Below the pieces are notes generated by a model. The model searched no databases, was not told where the DNA came from, and saw nothing but the letters and a program-made list of their open reading frames with translations. Both the position numbers and the translations under genes were made by a program. A stretch of 64,000 bases of DNA from the NCBI RefSeq assembly GCF_000283155.1, contig NW_004454182.1, forward strand, positions 7,799,188 through 7,863,187. The letters are read 5' to 3'. This DNA is from Ceratotherium simum simum. Lineage: Eukaryota > Chordata > Mammalia > Perissodactyla > Rhinocerotidae. Positions 1 through 10,739 of the stretch are shown piece after piece (the first letter of the stretch is position 1; every line of letters begins with the position of its first letter).

Positions 1-139
1 TTTCCTGGGTCTCTCCCATGTATACATGTTATAAAGCTTTGTTTGATTTTCTCCTGTTATTCTGTCTCATGTCAATTTAATTTGTAGCCCAGCCAGAAAG
101 GACTCAGAGTGGGTAGAGGATATGTCTTCCTCCCCTACA
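1..139 (+). mobile_element. 3' end of an ERV LTR, cut by the window edge
   Basis: The sequence TCTCCTGTTATTCTGTCTC..GACTCAGAGTGGGTAGAGG..TCCTCCCCTACA matches, element for element, the last ~140 bp of the LTR at 11843-12384 (TTGTTAATCTGTC..AACTCAGAAGGGTAGAGG..CCTCCCCTACA) and of the one at 35606-36148. It is an R-U5 end; the U3 lies outside the window. Confidence 0.6.
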
Positions 140-850
140 CTCATAAGACAAGATGTTTTGTCAGACTCAAGTTCAACTATGTGGACCTCAGAGAGTGTAC
201 AACATATTGTTTTCTGTTCTTGCCAGGACCCAGGGAGGAATCGATTGTGTGCATGCCTCTGAACACACAGCCATGGGGCTTCTCCAAATGCTAATTTACT
301 AATGAACATGGAAGGAGTCATGAACGCCTGAAGAACGTGTGCTCCTTCTCTTCTCTTTACCTGCACAAGTGCCAGTGTATTAAGAGTGAGAGCAAAGAGG
401 CAGCCTGTGTTTTGATTAGGTGATGAACAAAAGCAATATGTGTGCTCTGCTTTCTGTCCTACAGTACAGAGAAAGGGAATCTACAAACTGAGATGTGGAG
501 AGGTGATTTCTTCATTATGCTACATTCCTAACTTCAGCTCAGCTAGCTCATCCTCAGTCCTGAGGGGGATTTCTTACTTGAGTCATAAGGGTAACCTCCA
601 GGCTGTCTCCAGAGGTAGAGGAAGTTATTTTATATTAGCAATGTTTTTTTTGTGTGTCATTTCTTAAAAAATTTAATGCACACCGATTCTTTAGGCTTAC
701 TGCTATTGATTTTTCACACACACACACAAAAAGATAATAAAGAACCTACCCTCGAGGATTTTACAACCTGCTTGGGGAGTCAAACATAAAAATTAAATAA
801 GAGCTATATACAGAGCACACTTATATGATTGATTTAAGATAAGATTGGGA
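140..850. other. Unassigned sequence
   Basis: No gene or nameable repeat was seen. A short imperfect CA run lies at 716-728, followed by an A-rich stretch. Confidence 0.4.
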
Positions 851-1015
851 GCATTAACATTTATTGAGCATCTACTATGTTCTGGGTACTGGCACAGATA
901 CTTTTATTTACACCTCTGATTAAGCTGCCCTGTAAGGTGGGAGACACCATCTGCATCTTACAGAGGAAAGCTCTAGGCTCAGAACGCTTAAGGCACAAGA
1001 TAAGGGGCTTCTCAC
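850..1015 (-). repeat. MIR SINE relic
   Basis: ACATTTATTGAGCATCTACTATGTTCTGG..CATCTTACAGAGGAAAGCTC is the reverse complement of the MIR 3' half (..CAGTGCCTGGCACATAGTAGG..CTCAATAAATG). It is diverged and truncated. Confidence 0.6.
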
Positions 1016-1039
1016 CCAGAGTTTCTTGTTAAAAATCCA

Positions 1040-2245
1040 GGAACCATTCTACCACATCAAACGTGATGATGAATATTCCAAGTTTTTATGAAAGAATGAT
1101 CACTGTAGTTTGATGCAGCCAGAAAATCTCCTTGGCTTTCCTGAAGAGTGCCGCTCCCAGCTGGGTAAGCAGAAGGCCTTATACGTACAACTCGTCTGCA
1201 TTCCATTGGCATCAATCCCGATCAGACAGTCATCTCCCTCTCCCATTCCCACCCTCCAGCCTTTAAAGAAGAGGTAACTGCCTTCCCCAGGAAACATTTT
1301 TTTTGGCCACTAACAAAGAGCAAAGACCCTTTCTGAAAACTTTGTTGCTGTACAGTAACATCTCTATGGAATCATTTAAAAACATAACACTTTTGTGTTT
1401 ATGTTGACTTGGTTTTCACAGAGTGATCACAAAGCTTAGCTCAAATCTAAGAGTGAAAAAAAGTTAACTTGATGGTAGCTTTCCAATACGACTTCTCATT
1501 GTAGTGGCGTGGAACTGTCAGCTTTCTCTCTTGTTTTGTGGTGTGCACTTACAGACTAGATACAGACACGTGGATGTGGTATTTATAAGTGCACATCAGA
1601 AAAACAGAAGTTTCACATGGACAAGTTAATGTAGGCAGTGACTTAGCCACTCTACACGTCATGCACGTAATATCTAAAATAGCTCATCCCACAATCATGC
1701 TTTGGCTCTGAATTGATCCTTTTGTTAACATTAAGATTAGACAGGAAATATTGTTTTTAGAGTCTGGAATTTTAGCAAGTCTAAGGACGCCTGATGGTCT
1801 TATTTATTTGTGGGGTTCCCAAAAGGAATTTCACAGCATACTTAACAGCAAGAAGTAAGCATTTTCTTCCTTAACAAAGCAAAAGTTGATGGACAGAAGT
1901 ATAGAGTCATTCAATGCGGTAAGCATGGTACAAAGATGTGAGATTGGGAGCGGAAAAAAAAAGTCTACCACACTGGCTGGTGGCACTTAACAATATCAAA
2001 AGAACAGACAAGTAAAATAACTGACTCAGTGTAAAAACAAGTTGGAGTGGGTCAGGTGTTCTGTGCCTTTTGAAATTAAAAAGAACTTGGGTTCAGGCCA
2101 GGGAGGAGAAATTGTAGCCTTCAGGGGTTTTGTTGGCTGTAAGGATATCAGCCCTGCCTTAAATATTGCTCAAAAGCTGAAACTGATTCATCCACAAATA
2201 TTAACATATAAACACAAAGACATACACTTAAAAAAATGGTTCCTG
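1040..2245. other. Unassigned sequence
   Basis: There is no open frame with splice or coding character and no repeat I can name. Base composition is average AT-rich mammalian DNA. Confidence 0.4.
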
Positions 2246-2438
2246 GGGGCTGGCCCGTGGCATAGCGGTTAAGTTCAGCGCACTCCGCTTTGGCGGCCTG
2301 GGTTCGTGGGTTTGGATCCTGGGCACGGACCTACACTACTTGTCAGCCATGCTGTGGTGGCATCCACATACAAAATGGAGGAAGACTGGCACAGATGTTA
2401 GCTCAGGGACAATCTTCCTCAAGCAAAAAAAAAAATTT
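2246..2438 (+). mobile_element. Equine ERE-type tRNA-derived SINE
   Basis: The head GGGCTGGCCCGTGGCATAGCGGTTAAG is the tRNA-derived part with the A box. A B-box-like GGTTTGGATCC follows, then the body (GTCAGCCATGCTGTGGTGGC), one tail module (GATGTTAGCTCAGGGACAATCTTCCTC) and an A tail. It is transcribed by Pol III in young copies and mobilised by L1 proteins. Short open frames reading through it (for example 2340-2834) are not genes. Confidence 0.9.
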
Positions 2439-2439
2439 T

Positions 2440-3815
2440 CCTGGAGCAGCAGGGTGCTCTCTTTTAATTCACCCCTAGATCAAGACCATTTAGTTAGTTT
2501 TATAAGTCCTTCTAATGAAAGAACTGAGAAAGCTTACTATATAAAGCGTTTAGTGGTGAGGAACCAATGTGTAGAACTACAAGGGTTCATAGAAATAAAG
2601 AACACTTCTGCTGCAACAAAAGTCCTTCACGGTAGATTCATGCTCTATTCAAGCCTTGCGCTTCTGAGAACTTCCTTAAACGAAGGGACCCAAGTATTCA
2701 TATGTGGGCATACATGGGCCTACGTGCCTGCAGTAGAGGGCTGTGAGGGCTGCAGGTCTCCTCTCCTCACCTTTGTTACCAGGTGCTATGTTACAATGAA
2801 AGCAAGTCTCAGACTGAATTCGGCCATAAAATAAACATTTGGAAGCCAGCAGGCACAAAAAAGTTGTACAACCAGTTCTATAAACTCAACGAACTCCCCA
2901 TTCTCCGTCCTACTGGCATTCTGACAAACTCCTTGCATAACAGATTCACTTAAGGCAGACGTGACAATAGTCCAACAGCAAGATTTAGCTAAACATCTAG
3001 TCAGAGTCAGGTGTGAGAATCCTCCTACAGGCTGTGGAGCCAGGTCCCGTTTCAAATCCGAAGACACAGACAGCATTTGGAAGGGCGTGCATTCTCCCTG
3101 AGGCTTTCTAGATCATAAAACCCAGTTTAAGCCAGGGCAGGAGTGTCTTGAGACAGTATTTTCAACCAACTAACGTATTCTGAACACCTCTTCTTTCACC
3201 AATGAAAATTACTGCTAAGATCCATTGTGCTAAATAACAAAGCCATTGGTGTTGATCTAGAATGAAGATGGGCAAGTGCTTACAGCTGCCTCCAGAGCAG
3301 AAGCTTTGTAACAATCTTTCCAGTCCCAGCAAACCTCTCCTGGGGTGTGTATTCATTCCTGAGTAGGGTCCTTCAATATTAACTAATTGCCCCTGGGCGG
3401 GTCAATTAAAAACCCAGAGACTCAGGTCACACTGCATCTGCCAAAGTTCTTTCAAGTTAATTGCAGTCAGCATAGCATTTTTGTTATGAGGTTGTATTGT
3501 TTCTAGTCAGAGCCCAGACAGGAGATCCAGGCCTACAACTGGCCTCTGGGCTTAGGAGAGCCCTCTCTCTTTCCTGTCCCAGTGCTCTGGAGTCTTTTCC
3601 AGAATCTGCCCACACTCAGACGGATATGCCTGCTTCTCTTGCCTGTGCCTTGGACCAGCCCTATTTACCAGGTGATGGGAACCAGGTTAGAGCTCAGTTC
3701 CTTCACAGGCTCATCAGTGGAAGGAGGATGAAGAAATTCTTTTTGCCTCAAGTAATCAATTTGAACGCTAACATTTTCTTTCCATAACTCTTACATGCCC
3801 TAATGTCTTTTGATT
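2440..3815. other. Unassigned sequence between a SINE and an ERV
   Basis: No coding exon or recognisable repeat was seen. Open frames here are short and without features. Confidence 0.4.
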
Positions 3816-3819
3816 TGCT

Positions 3820-4565
3820 ATGAAAGGCACAGAATATCAGCCCTATTAATACCAGCCAAAACACCATCAAAAATGCTATCTCTAGGGGACCTTTGACAAA
3901 GCCTCTCTTACCCAACTTTAGACAGGCCCCTCTGAGCCTTCTTTTTTTTTTTGGTGAGGAAGACTGGCTCTGAGCGAACATCTGTTGCCAATCCTCCTCT
4001 TTTTGCTTGAGGAAGATTGTCCCTGAGCTAACATCTGTGCCGATCTTCCTCTATTTTGTAAGTGGGATGCCGCCACAGCATGTCTGGATGAGCGGTGTGT
4101 ATGTCTGCACCTGGGATCTGAACTCACAAACCCCGGGCCACTGAAACAGAGTGTACAAACTTGACCACTACACCACCGGGCTGGCCCCTGAGTCCTCTTT
4201 TTGACTAATCCTCATCCTCGGGCCCTGTCTTTCGCCTCCCTAGTCCAGTTGTAGCAAGAATCCTGCTAAGTCAGTTTAGTGAGAATCCCCCAACCCTTGA
4301 GATCTGATCACCCTGGCCTGCCTTCAGCAAGAATCCTAAGTCAGTTTAGCAAGAATCCCCCTACCCTTAATGTCTCACCTTAGTCATTTTCCATCCACCA
4401 CTCCCCTACCCCCAACTCTTCTCCTTGGCTACAAATCCCTAGCTGTGTGTTCAGAGTTGGGCCCAATCACTCTCTTATTGCAGTAGTCTTGACACCTAGC
4501 ACAATAGTCCTGAATAAATCTTCCTTACCATTTTAACAAGTGTCAGAATAATTTTTTCTTTAACA
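3820..4565 (+). mobile_element. Class-I ERV LTR, carrying a nested SINE
   Basis: The right boundary is well supported: the LTR ends ..TTTAACA at 4565 and a primer binding site begins four bases later. AATAAA lies at 4513-4518, about 50 bp before the end, as expected for R. The U3 contains an imperfect duplication around AGCAAGAATCCT..AAGTCAGTTTAG..GAATCCCCC (about 4251-4365). The left end is uncertain. A minus-strand SINE (3941-4189) splits the U3, with similar flanks CTGAGCCTTC / CTGAGTCCTC. Confidence 0.6.
3941..4189 (-). mobile_element. ERE SINE inserted in the ERV LTR
   Basis: Reading minus strand: GGGGCCAGCCCGGTGGTGTAGTGG head, a degenerate B box, a body, two tandem tail modules (GATGTTAGCTCAGGGACAATC and a second shifted copy) and an A tail (poly-T at its left on the plus strand). 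It is flanked by imperfect duplications of CTGAGCCTTCTTTT. Confidence 0.88.
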
Positions 4566-4569
4566 GTTA

Positions 4570-4587
4570 TGGTTCTGTGACTCGTAT
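4570..4587 (+). promoter_or_regulatory. Decayed tRNA-His-type retroviral primer binding site
   Basis: TGGTTCTGTGACTCGTAT begins four bases after the LTR terminal CA. It matches the known tRNA-His PBS of HERV-H-like elements (TGGTGCCGTGACTCGGAT) at most positions, including the GTGACTCG core. This fixes the LTR end, the plus orientation and an ERV1/gamma-like class. Mismatches fit neutral decay. Confidence 0.6.
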
Positions 4588-4956
4588 GGGATCAGATTCA
4601 TCATTGGACCCCTGGGCGTCTCACCCAGGACCCCAAGTGCACACCTTCTAAGCCTTTGTCTTCACTCTTGACTCATCGATCGAGGATCCATTGGTGAGTC
4701 TGACTCCTGAGCCAGCGCTCCAGATGACAGTCTGTTGAAGGACGGTAAGGACAGATTTTGATTCTTAAGACTCTGAGGACACTCTCTGAGGCTGGGCTAG
4801 TCTCAGGCTTCTTCGTTTGAAAGGTACCTTCTGGTCGGAAGTTCTTCCTGGTTCTTTGTTTCTAGTGGAGATTCACTCCCTGACACCTGGGCTACAAATT
4901 TTTCCCTGGCTTTTTGTGAGGCCTCCTTGTTCGCTCTATTTGTTCTTGCTTCTCTT

Positions 4957-5289
4957 ATGGGAAGTTCTCAGTCAGCTGAATCTCCCCTTGTCAAATCCCT
5001 ACACTCCGTTACTACGGTGCTGACTCTGTCTGCTTCATTTCTTGTTGGAATCATTTTATTAAGCATAATTTGGAGATTCAATGACTTTCCCAAATTGGCT
5101 CATCTAAGACCTCTCCCCATCACTTCCATTCCTCCTTCCTTTACCACCTTTGATCTTCCCTTCAGCGCCCTTGAATCCTTTGATATGTCCTTCTTCAAAC
5201 CTCTACCTCCTCCATCCCTCTGTCTACCCATGCCAGACTCTTCCTTTCCCACTCCAGCCCCTCACCTCCTACAGTCACTTGAAATTTAG
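4957..5289 (+). pseudogene. Gag-like start of a broken class-I ERV
   Basis: About 370 nt of leader after the PBS end at an ATG opening with MGSSQSAESPLVKS. A Met-Gly (myristoylation-type) start after a leader is expected of gammaretrovirus-like gag. The frame runs 110 codons but soon becomes a hydrophobic then Pro-rich stretch that does not look like intact matrix, suggesting frameshifts or deletion. The assignment rests on position and the N-terminus. It is a non-functional relic. Confidence 0.4.
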
Positions 5290-5337
5290 GCCCCTTCCTC
5301 TCCCTTAGGGGCTCTCAAGGAACTTGAAGACCACCCC

Positions 5338-5472
5338 CAAAAGCAACCACATACCAGGGCAAAAGAAAATCTTAAAATTCTCCTTCACAAATATTGGTGG
5401 AAAGTATTAGCCCTCATATTGAGCAGGTAACCTTAACTTGTTCAATCTGCCACAAAGATAATTCAGATTAAA
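5338..5472 (+). pseudogene. Possible integrase zinc-finger remnant
   Basis: In one frame the sequence reads HTRAKENLKILLHKYWW; in another frame downstream it reads PHIEQVTLTCSICHKDNSD. Together this resembles the spacing of an integrase N-terminal His/Cys zinc finger (H..KYWW..CxxC), broken by a frameshift and a stop. It lies only about 50 bp after the gag-like frame, so most of gag and pol would be deleted. This is tentative and from pattern alone. Confidence 0.35.
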
Positions 5473-5475
5473 AAA

Positions 5476-6058
5476 ATATAAAGTGGAGCAAAGATGAGAG
5501 CCAACTATTTTACATAAACCAGTGAGTTTTGTGTTACTGTATTTATCTGACTCATGGCTAAAATTTTAGAATGTAAATTACAAGGTCTTCATTTGTGTTT
5601 GCTCATTTGTTTACATGTGTATGCATATACGTACGTATGTTATATGTAGGTGATATTTGATATTTTTCTACCTCTGGATTGTATTACCAAATTAATTAAT
5701 AAAATCCTGTAAAGGAGCTCTATTCAAATTAGTTTAGAGATAAGTAAGAGCTTACATAAATTAAATGTTCCTAAAACTCCCTGAAATATAGACACTAACC
5801 CAAATATTTTTCAAGTTCATGTGATTTGAGTAAATCTTTGGTAAATAAGTCTAGGTTGATATTACTAGTTCAGTAAAAACGGGTATATCTTCTGAGTTGT
5901 CAGCATTAAGTATGATACATTTTGGTTCTACTTGAGTTTACTAGTCAAATACGGTAATATTATATCTATAAGATGTTTAAGATTATAAACATTATAAATT
6001 CAACTTAAGAAAAAATGTACAAGTAAAGATGCAGTAAAAATGGGCTGTTTTATATCCA
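5476..6058. other. AT-rich unassigned sequence
   Basis: AT-rich, with no gene or named repeat recognised. It lies between the ERV relic and the L1. Confidence 0.4.
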
Positions 6059-6505
6059 TTACTTCACGTATATCAAGTACAGGAGTAAAACAAACAAAAT
6101 AAAAAACAATATATGCAATTGATTTTGTCTATTGATTTTATATCCTTTAACTTTGCTAAATTCATCTATTAGTCCTAGTAGCTTTTTTGTGTGAATTCCA
6201 TTGGATATTCTACATAGAGAATCATGTTGTCTACAAGTAAAGACAGTTTTACCTCCTTTATAATCTAGATCATTCTTACTTTTTTTTTCTTGCTTTATTG
6301 CACTGGCTAGAACATATAACACAATGTTGAATAGACATGATGAGAGCAGTCATCCTTGTATTGTTCTGGATCTTAAGGAGAAAAATTCAGTCTTTTACCA
6401 TTATGTATGGTATTAGTTTTAGTTTCTTTGCAGATGTCTTTTATTAGATTAAGGAAGTTCCCTCCTATTTCTAGTTTGCTAAGAGTGTTTTTTTTTTTTT
6501 ATCAA
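6059..6505 (-). mobile_element. Inverted 5' segment of an L1 (ORF2 reverse transcriptase part)
   Basis: The minus-strand translation contains YVLASAIKQEKKSKND and LIDEFSKVKGYKIN, matching the L1 ORF2p reverse-transcriptase region after the active site. The upstream part at 6450-6500 reads as the RT segment further 5'. It abuts a plus-strand L1 starting at the next ORF2 position, so it is the inverted 5' part of one insertion. Several stops and gaps are present. Confidence 0.75.
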
Positions 6506-8390
6506 GAATGGATATTGCATTTCTATATACTAATGACAAACAACTGGAAATTGAAATTAAAAGAAACAATACCTTTAACAATAGGATCAAAAATATTAAA
6601 TACTTAAGAATAAATATGACAAAACTCTGAAAATTCTGTCCACTGAAAACTAAAATATTGCTGAGAGAAATTAAACAAGATCTAAACAAATAAAGAGTAT
6701 ATTGTGTTCATGGGAAGAAGACTCAGTATGGTTAAGATGGCAGTTCTCCACTAAATTGTCAGATACTCCACCATTGCAATCCCAGTAAAGATCTCAGCAG
6801 GTGTTGTTTTTGAGATTTTTTTGCAGAAATTGATAAGCTGATTCTAAAATTTTTATGGAAATGCAAAAGACTAGAATAGCCAAAATAAAGACAAAGTTCT
6901 TTAAAACAACTTAAAAAGAAGAGGACTAATATGACCAGACTGCAAGTCTTAGTTTAAAGGTACGGTAATCAAGATAATGCACTTTTGGCATAAAGATGGA
7001 CAATAGATTGATGGAGCAGAAGAGAGAGTTCAGAAATAGGCCTACACATATATGGATAACCAGTATTTTACAAAGATGCAAAGGCAAGTCAATAGAGAAA
7101 TACTCTTTGGTATCCTTCTATTCTATCGTCACTACAAAGGATGCTGGCACAATTGGTTATCCATATGCAAAAAGAACCTCAATCTACACTTCACACAATA
7201 TATAAAAACTAACTCAAAATGGATCATACACCTAAATGTAAAACCTAAAACTATAAAACTTCTAGAAGGAAAGCTTTGTGATCTTGGGTTAGATCTCTTA
7301 GATCCAATACCATAAGCATGATTCATTAAAAACATAAATTGATAAGTTTGACTTCATCAAAATTTAGACTATCTGCTATTCAAAAGACACTATTAAGAGA
7401 GACAAGTAATATTTTCAAATACTTTTGAAGAGAAATATTTTCAAAGAATATATCTGATAAAGGGCTTGCACCCAGAACATATAAAGAACACTCAAAATTC
7501 AATAATAAGAAAGCAAACCCAATTTTTAAATGGGAAAAAGATTTTAAAAGACTCTTCACCAAAGATACACAAATTGCATACAATTACATGAAAATGTGCT
7601 CAACAGCATTTGTCATTAATGTATATTAAAACCATAAAGATTTACCATTATACTATATTAAAATAGTCAAAAAGACTGAATACACCAAGATATGGTAAGA
7701 ATGGGAAGGAATTGGAACACTCATATACTGGTACTGGGAATACAAAATAGTACAACCATTTTGGAAAATAGCTTGACAGTTTCTTAAACATTTAGACAAA
7801 CACCTATTATATGATCCAGTCATTCCACTCCTAAATATTTACCTAAGAGAAATGGAAGCATATATCCCTACAAAGACTTGTACAGGAATGTTCACAGAAC
7901 ATTTCTTTGTAATAGCCCAAAATAGGAAACACCCAAATATCCTTCAACAGGTGAATGGATAAACAAACTGTGGTATGTACATACAATGGAATACTACTTG
8001 GCAATGTAAAGGAATAAACTATTGCTACACATGACAGCATGGAGTCACTGAGTGAATTACACTGAGTGAAAGAAACTGGAGAAAAAGAACACATAAGGTA
8101 TGAGTTCACTTATATAAAATTCTAGAAAGTACAAACTAATATATGATGACAGAAAGAAGACCAAGGTTGCTTATGAAAAGGAGAGATGTGGGCAAGAGAG
8201 AGAGGAATCACAAAGGGGCACAAGGAAACGAAACTTTTGGTGGTGATGGATATATTCATCATCTTCATTGTGGTGATGGCTTCATGGGTGTACACATATG
8301 ACAAAACTTCTCAAATTGTACACTTTAAATGTGTGCACTTAAATACTGTCAATTATACTTCAATAAATCTCAAAAAAATTCACCACTTTG
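6506..8390 (+). mobile_element. L1 ORF2 3' half and 3' end
   Basis: From about 6506 the plus strand reads FLYTNDKQLEIEIKRNN, then [36 protein letters not shown] and later QTVVCTYNGILLGN-type sequence. These are successive L1 ORF2p C-terminal regions in degenerate frames. The 3' UTR runs through ATTGTGGTGATGGCTTCATGGGTGT and ends near AATAAATCTCAAAAAAATT at 8355-8390. The frame is broken many times, so it is inactive. Confidence 0.82.
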
Positions 8391-8538
8391 CACTCAACAC
8401 ACTATTTCTCCAGTTTAAAAAGTCCCATCTCTGTTACTGCCAACCTTGTTATTGGGTGAGAAACCCAACATTGATGCCAAATTATAACTCACTGCTTGAT
8501 CATTGGCTCTTCTAAGTGCTTGTTAAGATAGGTCAGAT

Positions 8539-8781
8539 GAGCCAGCCCTGGTGGTCTAGTGCTTAAAGTTTGGTGCTCTCACCACTTTGGTGTCCTGGGT
8601 TCATTTCCCAGTCACAGAACCACACCACCCATCTGTCAGTTGCCATACTGTGGCAGTGGCTCACATACAAGAACTAGAAGGACTTGCGACTATGCACTGG
8701 GGCTTTGGGGAGGAAAAAAAAAAGAGGAAGATTAGCAACAGATGTTAGCTCAGGGAGAATCTTTCCCTGCAAAAAAATAGA
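8539..8781 (+). mobile_element. ERE-type SINE, divergent subtype
   Basis: The head GAGCCAGCCCTGGTGGTCTAGTG and GGGTTCATTTCCC B-box region match the subtype also at 50321. The body CACACCACCCATCTGTCAGTTG..GGCTCACATA is followed by one tail module (GATGTTAGCTCAGGGAGAATC) and A-rich ends. Plus orientation. Confidence 0.87.
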
Positions 8782-8844
8782 AAGGTCAGGCATCTTCAAG
8801 ATGCTACAAGGAGTGAGGAAACTAGATTGGAAGGAATTAGGGAA

Positions 8845-9225
8845 GCCACGTAGATCAGTGGAAAGTGGATGGGACAGATGTAGGTTCAAGTTGATACAGT
8901 TGTGTGACTTTGAGCTAGATTTTTTTTTTTTCATCTTTTTTTTGTGTGTAAGTGAGGAGGATCAGGCCTGTGCTAACATCTGCCAATCCTCCTCTTTTTT
9001 TGCTGAGGAAGACTGGCCCTGGGCTAACATCCGTGCCCATCTTCCTCCACTTTATATGGGACACCGCCACAGCATGGCTTGCCAGGCGGTGTGTCGGTGC
9101 ATACCTGGGATCTGAACTGGTGAACCCCGGGCCACCGCAGGGGAGCACACGCACTTAACTGCTTGCTCCACCGGGCCAGCCCCTGAGCTAGCTTTTTAAT
9201 CTGCCCAAGTGTACTCCTCAGGGGT
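8845..9225 (+). repeat. MIR relic split by a SINE
   Basis: Left of the SINE, GGTTCAAGTTGATACAGTTGTGTGACTTTGAG matches the MIR core (..GTGTGACCTTGGGCAAG..). Right of it, CTTTTTAATCTGCCCAAGTGT..CTC continues the MIR. TGAGCTAG is duplicated on both sides as a target-site duplication. Confidence 0.5.
8921..9184 (-). mobile_element. ERE SINE inserted in a MIR
   Basis: Minus-strand head GGGGCTGGCCCGGTGGAGCAAGC, GGTTCACCAGTTCAGATCCC, body with CATGCTGTGGCGGTGTCCC, and two tandem tail modules (GATGTTAGC..) before a poly-A (poly-T on plus). Flanking duplication TGAGCTAG. Antisense open frames across it, such as 9024-9644, are artefacts. Confidence 0.88.
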
Positions 9226-9291
9226 ATTTGGTCACAAGCATCAGAAACTGATTCAGGTTGAGATTTAGAACAGATAAGAACCAGCAACTCC

Positions 9292-9562
9292 ATAAGTAAG
9301 TCAGACAGAGCAAGACAATTACCATAGATTTCACTCATATGTGGAAGATAAACAGACACATGGATATGGAAAACAGATTGGTGGTTAACAGATAGGAAAC
9401 GGGTGGCGGGAAGGTGAAAGGGCAAAGGGGCACATGTGTACGGTGATGGATGGAAACAAGACTTTTGGTGATGAACGCGATGCAGTCTACCCAGAAGTCG
9501 AAATATAATGATATAAACCTGAAATTTATATAATATTTTAAACCAGTGTGACCTCAAAAATA
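9292..9562 (+). mobile_element. Short 5'-truncated L1 3' end
   Basis: The L1 3'-UTR-like sequence (TCACTCATATGTGGAAGATAAAC..GGTGATGG..AAATTTATATAATATTTT..CTCAAAAATAA) is only about 270 bp. It is flanked by AAGAACCAGCAACTCC (9276-9291) and AAGAACCAGCAGCACC (9563-9578), a 16-bp target-site duplication with two differences. The duplication gives exact limits. Confidence 0.7.
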
Positions 9563-9824
9563 AAGAACCAGCAGCACCAGGGCATCTTGACAGCAGAAAC
9601 CAAGTCTCAATAGTTTCACCCAGAATTTTCCTCCCTCTGGTCATGAATTGAATTCCATAGACAGAGAATCAAATTGGACCAGTTTGAGTCACATGCCTGC
9701 CCCTTGACTAGGGGAGGAAGGAGCATCTTGTTAGCAATTACAACAAAAAGGATTTGGGATGCTATCAGCAAAGGAAGGTAGAATAAATGCCTGATGCAAA
9801 AAACAACAAATGGCCACTTTATCA

Positions 9825-10240
9825 GCTATACATTGCAGCATAACAGACTTCATGGCTTAAGACAACAATGATTTATTATCTCTCATAAATCTGTGTGTTA
9901 CCTGGGTGGTTCCTCTTCTAGTTTTGCCTGGCTCGCTCGTGAAGTTGCATTCAGTGAAAGGCAATTGGTTGGAAGGTCCAAGAAGGCCCCACTCACATGT
10001 CTGGAAGTGGGTACTGGCTGTCGGCTGGGGCATCTCCACATGGCCTCTCATTGTCCAGTAGGCCAGGCCTGCTGCATGCCTGGATATTATAGGACAATGT
10101 TCTAAGTGAATGAAGGCAGAAACTGCCAGACCTCTTGAGCCCAGCTTCTGGAACTCACAAGTCTCTTCTGGCACACTCTATAGGCCAGAGTAAGTCACAA
10201 GATCATTTCAAATTCTAGAGAGTGAAGAGATAGACTGAGC
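9825..10240 (-). mobile_element. Old ERVL/MaLR-like LTR
   Basis: GCAGCATAACAGACTTCATGGCTTAAGACAACAATGATTTATTATCTCTC is the antisense polyadenylation end common to mammalian MLT-type LTRs. Body motifs (TCTGGAAG..GGCC..TCACATGG-like) follow. It is diverged; the subfamily cannot be named without a search. Confidence 0.5.
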
Positions 10241-10244
10241 CACT

Positions 10245-10735
10245 GAATGGGAGGAATGGCTAGGTCATGTTGCAAAAGGTGTGCATACTAGAAAGAAAGG
10301 GATATATAATCACTAAACAATCAACCAATGCATTAAAAATATTTTATTTTCCTCATATATGAAATGAGATTAATACCTAACTTCTAGGGTTATTATGGTA
10401 ATTAAATGAAATATGTTTGAAAGTCCAAACATACAACAAACACGCAGTGAAAGGGTATCTATTGTTAAAATCATTGTGGACTAAGGTTACAGACAGATAT
10501 CTCTCAAAGGAAAGTCTCTTGTTCTGGAATATTGTCATGTTAACCTCTTCTTGGTGGAGGCTGCAGGACTTATGACAAGGAACTGAGTTTTGTTGTTGAA
10601 TTTTTGGGATAAAGTCTTGCTTATCCTTCTTTTCTACAAGCTCCAAAATGCAAGTGGAGTAGGGGATTAAAATTTTAATTTGATTTGCCTTCAATTTTTG
10701 CGTTTAGTTGGTATGTGCATATTGGTCAGTGTCCA
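10245..10735. other. Unassigned sequence
   Basis: AT-rich; no gene or named repeat seen. Confidence 0.35.
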
Positions 10736-10739
10736 CTCA

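Noticed and set aside
2340..2834. 164-codon plus-strand frame
   Set aside because: Its first third is SINE body and tail; the remainder has no protein features.
9024..9644. 206-codon minus-strand frame
   Set aside because: It reads antisense through an L1 3' end and a SINE, so it is not a gene.
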